A stretch of 9,033 nucleotides of DNA, taken from Candidatus Sulfotelmatobacter sp. (GTDB taxonomy: Bacteria > Acidobacteriota > Terriglobia > Terriglobales > Acidobacteriaceae). Position numbers and translations under genes: made by a program. Positions within the stretch are counted from its first letter, which is position 1. Each line of letters starts with the position of its first letter. Where the stretch lies: assembly GCA_030037575.1 (NCBI GenBank), contig JASHRB010000661.1:1-9033 (forward strand). Reading direction: 5' to 3'. The notes under the pieces were generated by a model, which saw only the letters and a list, made by a program, of their open reading frames with translations, had not been told where the DNA came from and did no database searches. Of the stretch, positions 1-7,943 are shown in pieces.

Positions 1-359
1 AGATCACCGGCCGCGTCGTTGAACAAAGCGGTTCGTCTCCAGCTGTCGGGGAGTCTCACGCGGGCAGGCTCGCGGAACGATGCATTGGATTCGCCGTTCG
101 GGCCCCTGGCTTTACGGAGCCGCAATCCGACGATGGTACCAAAGGCGGCCACTCCCAGCTGTCCCGGTGAGAGACAGAGCCTCAGGGCGAGGCTGCGTCG
201 GCCGCGGAGGGGCCGCGCGCTCGCACCCGGCCGCCAAGCGCAGAGCGTGATTCGCCTGGCCGCCACCCGGTGCCTAAAACGGCTGGGAGTAGCCATGGGA
301 TTCTCCTCCCTGTAACATACCGGTGCGCGAACAAAAGTCCATTGACGGTCGGAGGTGCG
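1..359. other. Gene-less GC-rich leader region upstream of the mannosidase
   Basis: I see no recognisable gene here. An open frame at 19-315 (+) has an arginine- and alanine-rich, low-information translation with no domain and no clear ribosome binding site. The stretch contains short inverted repeats: a six-base stem AGCCTC/GAGGCT (178-183 with 189-194, five-base loop), followed by a GC-rich block at about 196-220 with GGCCGCGG/GGCCGCGC-like arms. No T-tract follows, so neither is a convincing intrinsic terminator. A TAACAT at 313-318 could be a -10 box, but no -35 lies at the right distance. No tRNA, known RNA family or insertion-sequence end was recognised. It may be 5' untranslated or intergenic DNA of the mannosidase gene. 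Confidence 0.5.
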
Positions 360-3300
360 ATGCGATTTTTCACCCGTCGACTGGCTTCCCTCATATTCTT
401 CTGTGCGCTTTTGCCGGGCGCGGCCGCACAAAGCCAAGGCAAGCCGGATTTGAGCCGGCAGCCGACTTTGTATGTTGTCGGCTATGCGCACCTCGATACC
501 GAGTGGCGATGGGAATATCCGCAGGTGATCAGCGAATATCTGCGCAGGACGATGGAGGATAATTTCGCCCTTTTCGACAAATATCCGCACTACATTTTTA
601 ATTTCAGCGGGGCGAACCGATATCGATTGATGAAGGAATATTACCCGGCGGATTTTGCGCGTCTGCAGGAATATGTCGCCGAGGGGCGATGGTTTCCGGC
701 GGGTTCCTCGATGGAGGAAGGGGATGTGAATACGCCCAGCGCGGAGGCCATCCTCCGGCAGATTTTGTATGGGAATAATTGGTTTCGAAAAGAGTTTGGC
801 AAAGCCAGCGCGGAATACATGCTGCCCGATTGCTTTGGCTTTCCGGCGTCGCTGCCCACGATTCTTGCCCACGCCGGGGTGAAGGGATTTTCAACGCAGA
901 AGCTGGTTTGGGGATCGTCTGCGCCCGGAGGAGGGCCGGAATCGCTGGAGCAAACCCCGGAGGGGACGCCGTTCAACGTTGGCGTGTGGGTTGGGCCGGA
1001 TGGCGAGAGCGTGCTGGCGGGATTGAATCCCGGCGATTATGCGGGAGGGATCAACAGCGATTTGAGCAAGCCGCTTGCGCCCTTGCCGGCGGATGAAGTT
1101 CTGGAGGATTTGAATAGCAGATTCACAGTGCTGCGGCAGGCCTTAGTGCATGCGGATGAGACCGACTCGACCATGGACACCGCGCAGATCGAAGAGTACC
1201 TGGCGGTGCGCAACCGGCAGGAGGCCGAGAATGCGGCGCGACAGCAGGAGGAATTGAACCGTCACCAGAACGACTGGGCGGCACGCGTGGAGCTGAATGG
1301 AAAAGCAAGCGGGGTGTTCGCCGATTATCACTATTACGGCACGGGCGATATGGGCGGATCGCCCAACGAAGAATCGGTGAAGCGGCTGGAGGCGATTATT
1401 TCCGGGGGAGAGGCGCGTTTCCCGCTGGAAGTGGATACTCTTTTCTCGCGTTTTTCGCATGCCCAGGGCCAACCGGTGCCCGTGGGCGGAGGGCCGGTGC
1501 GGGTGATTTCGTCCAATGCAGAGCAGATATTTCTGGATATTACTCCCGGGCAAGCCGCGGGATTGCCGCGCTACACCGGCGAAATGGAGCTGACCAATCA
1601 CTCGGCGGGATCGCTGACTTCGCAGGCGTATCAGAAACGCTGGCTGCGCCAAGAAGAGTTGCTGGGGGAGGCGGCAGAAGAAGCTTCGATTGCAGCCCAG
1701 TGGCTGGGCGCGAGACCGTATCCGCTCGCGCGGTTGAACGATGCCTGGACGCTGGTCATGGGCGGGCATTTTCACGATCTCGCGGCGGGAACGGCGACAC
1801 CGAAGGCCTATCAGTTTGCCTGGAATGATGACGTGATCGCCATGAATCAGTTTGCCGGCGTGCTGAGCAACGCGAGCGAAGCAGTTGCCGCCGGCATGGA
1901 TACGCAGGCCAAAGGTGTGCCGGTGGTCGTGTTCAACCCGCTGAATATCGATCGGGAAGAAGTCGTCGAAGCCAAGATGGATTTTCCCGGAGGAATGCCG
2001 ATCTCGGTGGAGGTGACCGGGCCCGATGGCCGGGACGTTCCGGCGCAGGTTTCGGGGGGGAAAGTGATCTTTGTGGCCAAGGTGCCCAGCGTGGGATATG
2101 CGGTTTATGATGTTCAGCCGAATCGCGCCGCCCTCGATCAGGTTTCGGAACTGCAGGTTTCGGAAAATTCGCTGGAGAATCGCTTTTATCGTGTGCAGTT
2201 GAATGCCGACGGCGATATGGAAAGCATCTTCGATACGGCGATTGGCCAAGAATTGTTGCGCTTCCCGGCAAGGCTGGCGATCTCCTATGACAATCCGGCG
2301 CAGTGGCCGGCTTGGAACATGGATTGGGACCAGGAGCAGGCGGCGCCGCGTGAATATGTGCACGGGCCGGCGAAATTTCGCGTGGTGGAGAAGGGGCCGG
2401 CGCGGGTTGCGCTTGAAATCACGCGCGAGACGGCGGGATCGAAATTTGTGCAGACAATTCGACTGAGCGCCGGCGATGCGGGAAAAAGAATTGAAATTGC
2501 GAACGCCATTGACTGGAACACGAAACAGTCGAATTTGAAGGCGACGTTTCCGCTGACCGCGTCGAATGAAAGGGCGACCTACAACTGGGATATTGGGACC
2601 ATCGAGCGTCCCACGGCGCGGCCCAAGAAATTTGAGGTGCCGTCGCATCAATGGATCGATTTGACCGATGCCAGTGGCGAGTTCGGGGCGACGATTTTGA
2701 CCGACTGCAAAAACGGCTCGGACAAGCCGAATGATCATGCCATTCGGCTGACACTACTAAGGACGCCGGGGACAAGAGGCGGATATGCCGACCAGGGCAC
2801 GCAAGACCTGGGACGCCACCAATTTGTTTATGGAATCGCGGGGCATGCTGGCGGATGGCGCGACGGGCAGACCGATTGGCAAGGGCAGGAATTGAACGAT
2901 CCACTGATTGGTTTTCAGACTTCGGCGCATGCCGGTGCGCTGGGGCGGGAGTTTTCCCTGGTGAGGGTGGGCAATCCCAGAGTGCGGGTGATGGCGGTGA
3001 AGAAGGCTGAGGGGAGCGACGAGATTGTGGTTCGAATGGTAGAACTCGATGGCCAGCCAGAGAAAAATGTGCGGGTGGAGTTTGCCTCGGCGATCACCTC
3101 CGCGCGCGAAGTGAATGGACAGGAGCAACCGGTGGGCGGGGCAAAGGTGGAACGCGGTGCGCTGGTAACTTCGTTTTCGGCCTATCAACCGCGAACTTTT
3201 GCCGTGAAACTGGCGCCAGGGAAAACCAAGGTTGCGGCCGTGGAGTCGGAACCGGTAGCCCTGCCTTACGATATCGCGGTCGCAACCCTTAACGGGGAAA

Positions 3301-3914
3301 AGTCAAACAGGGGATTTGACCGGTGGGGGAATGCAATTGCCGCAGAAATGCTGCCAGGCGAGATCAAATTCAACGATGTGCGGTTTCGGCTCGCGCCGGC
3401 AAATACCGGCGCCGCCAATGCCGTCTTGGCAAAAGGGCAGACAATCCCTGTGCCAGCGGGACATTTCAATCGTCTTTATTTGATCGCAGCGGCGGCGGAT
3501 GGGGATCAGCAAGCGACTTTTGAAATGGGCGGGGAAAAAACGCGATTGAATATTGAAGATTGGGGCGGGTTTATCGGGCAGTGGGATGACCGCGAGCGGA
3601 GTTCGAAGGATACCGCCCATGACGATTACGGCGAGATGCTTGGCATCAAGCCCGGATATATCAAGCGCGCCGATCTTGCCTGGTATTGCGACCATTATCA
3701 CGATGCGGCAGGAGTGAACGTGCCGTATCGTTATTCTTACTTGTTTGCGTATGCGCTCGATTTGCCGGCGAACGCAAAGACGATCACTCTGCCCGACAAC
3801 CGCAAAATTCGCATTGTGGCCATGTCGGTGGCGGAAGAAAATCCGGCGGTGAGCCCGGTGCAACCACTCTATGACGAGCTGCCCGCCGAGCCGAAAACTC
3901 AGGCGAAAAAATAA
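360..3914 (+). CDS. Secreted GH38 family alpha-mannosidase
   Basis: The product (1184 aa) should be a retaining, zinc-dependent alpha-mannosidase of glycoside hydrolase family 38, cutting alpha-linked mannose outside the cytoplasm. I chose the ATG at 360 because GGAGG lies at 351-355 and the first 23 residues form a signal peptide: RR near the start, a hydrophobic core LIFFCALLPG, then AAA before Q24. Seen in order: the HLDTEW motif with zinc ligands H44 and D46; the nucleophile region LPDCFGF with D157; the HFHDLAAGT motif with the likely third-ligand histidine H472 and D473, matching the HHDxxxGT motif of family members such as Golgi mannosidase II; a helical middle domain around 415-510; and the GH38 C-terminal beta domain from about 600 (SLENRFYRV, later DWNTKQSNLKATFP). 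A further domain from about 966 to the end makes it longer than many family members. Residues about 245-303 look like a charged insertion in the catalytic domain. Family assignment is secure; the glycan substrate is unknown. It has no evident link to the downstream operon. Confidence 0.93.
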   Translation: MRFFTRRLASLIFFCALLPGAAAQSQGKPDLSRQPTLYVVGYAHLDTEWRWEYPQVISEYLRRTMEDNFALFDKYPHYIFNFSGANRYRLMKEYYPADFARLQEYVAEGRWFPAGSSMEEGDVNTPSAEAILRQILYGNNWFRKEFGKASAEYMLPDCFGFPASLPTILAHAGVKGFSTQKLVWGSSAPGGGPESLEQTPEGTPFNVGVWVGPDGESVLAGLNPGDYAGGINSDLSKPLAPLPADEVLEDLNSRFTVLRQALVHADETDSTMDTAQIEEYLAVRNRQEAENAARQQEELNRHQNDWAARVELNGKASGVFADYHYYGTGDMGGSPNEESVKRLEAIISGGEARFPLEVDTLFSRFSHAQGQPVPVGGGPVRVISSNAEQIFLDITPGQAAGLPRYTGEMELTNHSAGSLTSQAYQKRWLRQEELLGEAAEEASIAAQWLGARPYPLARLNDAWTLVMGGHFHDLAAGTATPKAYQFAWNDDVIAMNQFAGVLSNASEAVAAGMDTQAKGVPVVVFNPLNIDREEVVEAKMDFPGGMPISVEVTGPDGRDVPAQVSGGKVIFVAKVPSVGYAVYDVQPNRAALDQVSELQVSENSLENRFYRVQLNADGDMESIFDTAIGQELLRFPARLAISYDNPAQWPAWNMDWDQEQAAPREYVHGPAKFRVVEKGPARVALEITRETAGSKFVQTIRLSAGDAGKRIEIANAIDWNTKQSNLKATFPLTASNERATYNWDIGTIERPTARPKKFEVPSHQWIDLTDASGEFGATILTDCKNGSDKPNDHAIRLTLLRTPGTRGGYADQGTQDLGRHQFVYGIAGHAGGWRDGQTDWQGQELNDPLIGFQTSAHAGALGREFSLVRVGNPRVRVMAVKKAEGSDEIVVRMVELDGQPEKNVRVEFASAITSAREVNGQEQPVGGAKVERGALVTSFSAYQPRTFAVKLAPGKTKVAAVESEPVALPYDIAVATLNGEKSNRGFDRWGNAIAAEMLPGEIKFNDVRFRLAPANTGAANAVLAKGQTIPVPAGHFNRLYLIAAAADGDQQATFEMGGEKTRLNIEDWGGFIGQWDDRERSSKDTAHDDYGEMLGIKPGYIKRADLAWYCDHYHDAAGVNVPYRYSYLFAYALDLPANAKTITLPDNRKIRIVAMSVAEENPAVSPVQPLYDELPAEPKTQAKK

Positions 3915-3937
3915 TTTCCCGGGGCGTTGTTGCTGGC

Positions 3938-3988
3938 TTGACAAGGGGAGTATACTTTGGTGGTCGGCTGGTACACTTATCGGACCAG
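3938..3988. promoter_or_regulatory. Possible old promoter/operator before the regulator remnant
   Basis: A perfect -35-like TTGACA (3938-3943) and a TATACT (3951-3956) are seen, but only 7 bases separate them, so they cannot form a normal sigma-70 promoter together. Just downstream, CTGGT (3968-3972) and ACCAG (3984-3988) form an inverted repeat with an 11-base spacer. Operators of FadR-type GntR regulators are often TGGT/ACCA inverted repeats, usually with a much shorter spacer, so the resemblance is loose. The site sits between the mannosidase and a broken FadR-type gene and may be what remains of that gene's control region. Confidence 0.2.
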
Positions 3989-4054
3989 TTTCTCTCTTTC
4001 GCCGGTTTTTCACTGAGAGGGAAGCGGCAGGAAGAGAAGCAGAATCAGGGCGAT

Positions 4055-4306
4055 GCCGCCCTCAACGAGGATACCGAATTCCACTACAGCGTGACGCTTG
4101 CTTCCGATAACAGCGTAGTGCTGAAAGTGACCGACATTCTTATGGAACAGTTGCGGAATACGCGCGCGCGGCAGGTCGAGGGACGGAGGCAGAAATCGCC
4201 GGCTGGTCACCGCCGAATCGTGGCGGCGATCAAACGCCATGATGCGGAGGCCGCCAAAGCAGCGATGCGGGGCACATCGCAAGGTGTGGAAGAAATGGTT
4301 TTGTAG
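4055..4306 (+). pseudogene. C-terminal remnant of a GntR/FadR-type (FCD domain) transcription regulator
   Basis: The translation ending at the TAG at 4304-4306 reads as the second half of an FCD ligand-binding domain: a DTEFHYSV segment, then ASDNSVVLKV, a helix with RNTRAR, GHRRIVAAI with the conserved histidine, and HDAEAAKAAM. FCD domains bind small acids through a metal held by Asp and His residues. The winged-helix DNA-binding domain and first FCD helices are absent. The frame stays open upstream to 3938, but those residues resemble nothing and there is no ATG with a ribosome binding site; the first in-frame ATG is deep inside the domain. The usual histidine of the final MRxH motif is replaced (MRGT). 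The simplest reading is an internal deletion or 5' decay of a local regulator of the neighbouring operon. A short expressed FCD-only protein is less likely. Confidence 0.65.
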
Positions 4307-4353
4307 AGGCTCTAAGGTCTAGGCTCTGTGCTGAAAGCTCGGGAGGGAATCCC

Positions 4354-5526
4354 ATGGGCAGGTTATACGCGATCGAGGTTATCTACCGAGGAATTTTCCA
4401 GAAAACCCTGGCCACGCGCATCACGCGTTCGATTGTCCTGGCCGCCCATGAAGAAGGCAAACAGGGCATTTCGTTTGGCCGCTACGGAGACAGTCCGGAG
4501 CGCAATGGCATTCCTGCCAAGGGCTTTGCCATTGTGGGCGATGATCAGAAAACGCTCGAAGAAGGCATGGCCAAGTACGAACCGAAAGATGTGGACGTCA
4601 CCATCGCGGTCGACGACACGCTGTGTAAAGGCGTCGAGTCGTGGGCATGGTACGGTTTGCAGCCGGTCAACAAATTGCTCAAGCCAGGCGGGACCTTGCT
4701 GGTCACTTCTCGCCAGCAGCCCGAAGCCATTCTGCAGATGGCTCATCGCAAGGAGACGCCATATGACCTGGCGATCGTGAAGGGTACGGTCAGCTTTTCC
4801 GGACTTTGGGTCTATAAGGACGATCACACCGATGTGCGCATCCTGGGAGCAATTGCCAAGATTCTGCCCGGCTTGTTCAGCTTGAAATCAGTGCAGAAGA
4901 TCATCGTGGATCAGTGGAACGATCCCGTGAAAGCCGAATCCGCTGCCCGCGCGTATGAGCGGATCAGCAGTGTTACGGTGCAACCTGGCCAAGGGAATCC
5001 TGAAGTTCCCTACAAGTTCAATCTCCCCAAGTGGCATGAAATGGGCGAGGGCATTGCCATTCCGTCCATTCCCGCGGGAACGACCATGGAAGATCCGGCC
5101 ACGCATGCCACCGGCGGCTTCCGGCCGGATCGCAACCCCACGTTCAAGAAATACACCACTCGCACCATGCGGCCGGTCGTGAATTTTGACACCTGTATTA
5201 AGTGCACGCTGTGCTGGCTGCAGTGTCCCGATTCCTGCTTCGACGTCACTCCCGAAGGCTTGTATGACGCCAATATGCAAGCCTGCTGTGGATGCGGGGT
5301 TTGCGAGGCTGTATGCCCCGTCAAAGAATGTGTAACCATGGTGAATGAGACCGAATTCGAAGATAACGCCAGCCAGTGGGAGGCATGGAGGAAGGACAAG
5401 GCCGGCTATGAGGCATGGCTGGCTGACAAAATCAAGTCGCGCCCCGAGCGCTCGCACGGTTTCCGCTACCGCGGGCAGTACGAGGAGCAAATTCCCGAAA
5501 TGCTACAAGTGGCACGTGAAAAGTGA
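4354..5526 (+). CDS. 2-oxoacid:ferredoxin oxidoreductase, fused gamma-delta subunit
   Basis: This 390-residue protein joins two subunits that are often separate in four-subunit 2-oxoacid:ferredoxin oxidoreductases. Residues 1 to about 200 are the gamma domain (pyruvate/2-oxoacid acceptor domain), with a Rossmann-like pattern including DVTIAVDDTL and LLKPGGTLLVTS. After a linker at about 205-270 comes a delta-type ferredoxin domain with two complete CxxCxxCxxxC motifs: C281, C284, C287, C291 and C311, C314, C317, C321, predicted to bind two [4Fe-4S] clusters that carry electrons to ferredoxin. Extra cysteines C295, C312 and C326 stand beside them. The start is set by GGGAGG at 4341-4346, 7 bases before the ATG. 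The stop is 22 bases before the alpha gene, so the three genes are probably one transcript. Moorella oxalate oxidoreductase also has its ferredoxin domain fused to gamma, which fits the alpha-subunit evidence. It probably acts in the cytoplasm. Confidence 0.9.
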   Translation: MGRLYAIEVIYRGIFQKTLATRITRSIVLAAHEEGKQGISFGRYGDSPERNGIPAKGFAIVGDDQKTLEEGMAKYEPKDVDVTIAVDDTLCKGVESWAWYGLQPVNKLLKPGGTLLVTSRQQPEAILQMAHRKETPYDLAIVKGTVSFSGLWVYKDDHTDVRILGAIAKILPGLFSLKSVQKIIVDQWNDPVKAESAARAYERISSVTVQPGQGNPEVPYKFNLPKWHEMGEGIAIPSIPAGTTMEDPATHATGGFRPDRNPTFKKYTTRTMRPVVNFDTCIKCTLCWLQCPDSCFDVTPEGLYDANMQACCGCGVCEAVCPVKECVTMVNETEFEDNASQWEAWRKDKAGYEAWLADKIKSRPERSHGFRYRGQYEEQIPEMLQVAREK

Positions 5527-5548
5527 TTGCTGAACTGGAGGCTCGGAT

Positions 5549-6778
5549 ATGGCCACTGCGACATTGGTAGAAGAACAACGCGCTACGGATAAGACCGCAC
5601 TGATTACCGGCAGCGAGGCGATTGCGGTTGCTTGCAAGCTGGCAGACGTGGATGTGATTACCGCCTACCCGATTCGTCCCTACGACACCGTGATGCAATA
5701 CATATGCAAGCTGGTGGCCAACGGTGAGATGGATTGCGAATACATTGTCGCCGAGGGCGAGCACTCTCAATTTGAAATTGTGAAACATGCCTGTGCTTGC
5801 GGGGCTCGCGTTTTCTGCGGCTCGAGCGGCGTCGGCTGGATGTATGCCATGGAGGCGCTCACGGTTACCCCCGCGCTACGCATTCCTATGGTGGCCATGG
5901 TGGGAAATCGAGCCCTCGATGATCCCGGAGCTTTTGGCGTCGAGCATAATGATGCGCTGACGGTTCGCGATCTCGGGTGGCAACTGGTTTGGGTTGATAG
6001 CGCGCAGGAGGCGCTCGATACCGCGCTGATTGCTTATCGAGTCTCCGAAGACCGCCGCATCTTTCTGCCCTGTGCCATCAGCTGCGATGGAGCGTTCCTC
6101 ACCCACTCGCAGGCGCTGGTGAAGATTCCTTCGCAAGAAAAGGTGAACCAGTTCCTGCCTCGATACAATCGGGCGGACTTGCAGCTTCATCCTGATAACC
6201 CGATTACCGTGGCGCCACAGGGCAACGAAGACTGGGTGATGGAAATCCGCCGCCAGAACTATGCCGCCATGGAACGCGTTTCGCTGGTTCTCAAGGAAGC
6301 TTATGCTGACTTCGACCGCATTTTTGGGCGTTCCTACGGCAATCCGTTCTTTGAGGAATATGAAACGGAAGACGCGGACATCGTGCTCATGGGAATGGGC
6401 ACGCTTTCGACGCCGGTCCGAGTTGGAATCCGGAAAATGCGCACGGAGGGGAAGAAAGTCGGGTTCGTGCGCATGCGCTGGTTCCGCCCATTTGCAGCGG
6501 CTGACCTGGCGGAGTCGCTGGGGCGCTTTAAGGCAGTTGGTGTGATCGATCGCGACTATTCCTTTGGTTCGCCCTACATGAGCGGAGTACTCACTACTGA
6601 AGTCCGCAGCGCAATGTATTCGGCTCCGGGGCCAAAGCCGCCCGTGCTGGGTTTTATCGCAGGACTCGGCGGGCGGGAAGTAACCGTTCCGGATGTCGAA
6701 AAAGTGGCTGGCGCGGTCTACCAAGCCGCAGAAGGAAAGTCGCAACCCTTAACCCAGTGGATCGGCTTGCGCGAATAG
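5549..6778 (+). CDS. 2-oxoacid:ferredoxin oxidoreductase alpha subunit, oxalate-oxidoreductase-like
   Basis: The 409-residue product has the alpha-subunit architecture: pyrimidine-binding TPP domain at about 15-250 and transketolase-C-like domain II at about 275-390 (DADIVLMGMGTLSTPVR). The AEGEHSQ segment (E69/E71) supplies the glutamate expected to contact TPP, and GSSGVGWMYAMEA follows. Where pyruvate enzymes usually have YPITPS, this one has YPIRPY (Y40, R43), and the substrate-arginine loop reads NRALDDP (R121, D124). From memory, Moorella thermoacetica oxalate oxidoreductase uses Tyr28, Arg31 and Arg109 of alpha to hold oxalate, with Asp112 on a mobile switch loop; all four fit here with a constant offset of 12. 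This supports oxalate as substrate. Related multi-subunit pyruvate oxidoreductases may carry similar motifs, so pyruvate or another 2-oxoacid remains possible. The start is supported by GGAGG at 5537-5541, 7 bases before the ATG. Family assignment is firm; substrate is tentative. Confidence 0.9.
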   Translation: MATATLVEEQRATDKTALITGSEAIAVACKLADVDVITAYPIRPYDTVMQYICKLVANGEMDCEYIVAEGEHSQFEIVKHACACGARVFCGSSGVGWMYAMEALTVTPALRIPMVAMVGNRALDDPGAFGVEHNDALTVRDLGWQLVWVDSAQEALDTALIAYRVSEDRRIFLPCAISCDGAFLTHSQALVKIPSQEKVNQFLPRYNRADLQLHPDNPITVAPQGNEDWVMEIRRQNYAAMERVSLVLKEAYADFDRIFGRSYGNPFFEEYETEDADIVLMGMGTLSTPVRVGIRKMRTEGKKVGFVRMRWFRPFAAADLAESLGRFKAVGVIDRDYSFGSPYMSGVLTTEVRSAMYSAPGPKPPVLGFIAGLGGREVTVPDVEKVAGAVYQAAEGKSQPLTQWIGLRE

Positions 6779-6791
6779 GCGATTTTTCCCT

Positions 6792-6808
6792 GACGGGTTT
6801 CGACCGTC
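6792..6808 (+). repeat. Small inverted repeat between alpha and beta genes
   Basis: GACGG (6792-6796) and CCGTC (6804-6808) can pair around a 7-base loop, directly before the beta ribosome binding site at 6811-6816. Five base pairs are few and could arise by chance. There is no T-tract, so it is not a terminator; at most it might tune mRNA processing or translation of beta. Confidence 0.2.
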
Positions 6809-6825
6809 GGAAAGGATTAAAGATT

Positions 6826-7854
6826 ATGGCGACCTACATTCAGGTTGATCCTACGCAGAAACTGGAGCCCTTCAAGTCGGTGAAGAAGCTCCCGTTGGAG
6901 GAGTACTTTACCTCCGGTCACAGAACCTGCCAGGGTTGTGAGTCGGCCCTGGTGATGAAGATGATGGTCAAGGCCGCAGGCCCACGATCGATCATTCTGG
7001 GCAGCACCGGCTGCATGTATGTGGCGAACACCACATACTACAGCACCTCCTGGGTGGTTCCCTGGATGCATACGCAACTTGGCAGCAGCGGATCGGCAGC
7101 TCTGGGCACGTCGGCGGCCCTGAAGGTACTCATGCGCAAAGGCAAGATCAAGAACGAACCCATCAATGTCATCGCGTTTTGCGGCGATGGCGGCGGCGCC
7201 GATATGGGGGTGGGCGCAATTTCAGCCACGCTAACCCACGCCGAGTACAACTCATTGATTCTGATGTACGACAACGAGTCGTATGCGAACACCGATATTC
7301 AGCTTTCCGGCAGCACCCCCTGGGGCGCCAACACCACCTTCAGTTCGCCTGGCAAAGTGAAGAGAATCATGCATCGACGGTGGAAGAAGAACATGGCAGG
7401 CATGATGGCCGCTGGTCATCCGGAATGTAAGTACGTCGCCACCATTTGCATGTCGTATGGACTTCACGGAATGAACGCCATTCGCAAAGCGCTTGCCATC
7501 GGCGGTCCTACGTTCATTCACTCCCTCGATCCCTGTCCAAAGGGTTGGGATTACGACCCTTATCTCTCGCATGAAATGGGAGAGTTGGCGGTCAATTCCG
7601 GCGTCTGGCCGCTCTATGAAGTGGAGAATCAAGTCCTTAGACTTACCGGTCGCACCGAGCAAATCGCAGCCGGCAAGATTCGTCGTGTGCCAGTTCGAGA
7701 CTATTTATTGAAGCAAGGGCGTTTCGCGCACTTTACGAACGATGATATCGATTACTTCCAGGACAAGGTCGATGAAATGTGGGACAAATGGCTGATCCCC
7801 GGGGTAATTCCATTCCGCAAAGACGTGGAGGCCGATCCGCCAGCATTGAATTAG
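6826..7854 (+). CDS. 2-oxoacid:ferredoxin oxidoreductase beta subunit (TPP-binding)
   Basis: The beta subunit (342 aa) binds the diphosphate end of TPP and the proximal [4Fe-4S] cluster. Seen in order: TCQGCES (C35, C38) and GSTGCMY (C63), which with a later cysteine (C208 in TICMSYG) make the four cluster ligands expected in beta subunits; the TPP/Mg motif FCGDGGGADMG at about 118-128; and its second half YDNESYANTD at 148-157, with the asparagines typical of this site. The last 60 or so residues are a charged tail. The ATG at 6826 is chosen over an in-frame ATG at 6757, which overlaps the alpha gene, because AAAGGA lies at 6811-6816 and the sequence before residue 1 does not look conserved. 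The gap to alpha is 47 bases, consistent with one operon. With alpha and gamma-delta it completes a full enzyme that oxidatively decarboxylates a 2-oxoacid or oxalate and reduces ferredoxin. Confidence 0.92.
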   Translation: MATYIQVDPTQKLEPFKSVKKLPLEEYFTSGHRTCQGCESALVMKMMVKAAGPRSIILGSTGCMYVANTTYYSTSWVVPWMHTQLGSSGSAALGTSAALKVLMRKGKIKNEPINVIAFCGDGGGADMGVGAISATLTHAEYNSLILMYDNESYANTDIQLSGSTPWGANTTFSSPGKVKRIMHRRWKKNMAGMMAAGHPECKYVATICMSYGLHGMNAIRKALAIGGPTFIHSLDPCPKGWDYDPYLSHEMGELAVNSGVWPLYEVENQVLRLTGRTEQIAAGKIRRVPVRDYLLKQGRFAHFTNDDIDYFQDKVDEMWDKWLIPGVIPFRKDVEADPPALN

Positions 7855-7943
7855 AATCTTCTGGCGGGAAAACCTAGCTGATACCCCACACGCTGCAGGA
7901 CGGGAGTCTGATCGCGGCGGCCAAGAAAAGTCACAAGCTCCGA

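Noticed and set aside
178..220. GC-rich hairpins as an intrinsic terminator or structured RNA
   Set aside because: No T-tract follows, the stems are short, and I could not match them to a known riboswitch or RNA family.
19..315. Open frame of 98 codons in the leader region
   Set aside because: The translation is low-information and Arg/Ala-rich, has no domain or convincing ribosome binding site, and overlaps GC-rich inverted repeats.
270..359. Upstream in-frame start for the mannosidase
   Set aside because: It would put 30 residues before a good signal peptide, while GGAGG at 351-355 supports the ATG at 360.
1143..2738. Long open frame on the minus strand (531 codons)
   Set aside because: It lies wholly opposite the mannosidase gene, its translation is rich in Arg, His, Pro and Ile with no recognisable domain, and such frames arise from the codon bias of the real strand.
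4304..4327. Palindrome TAGAGGCTCTA (4304-4314) and direct repeat AGGCTCT (4307-4313, 4321-4327)
   Set aside because: Short and without a known pattern; could be target-site-like debris but no insertion-sequence end is nearby.
6757..6825. Upstream in-frame start for the beta subunit
   Set aside because: It overlaps the end of the alpha gene; the ATG at 6826 has AAAGGA at a suitable distance and gives a typical beta N-terminus.
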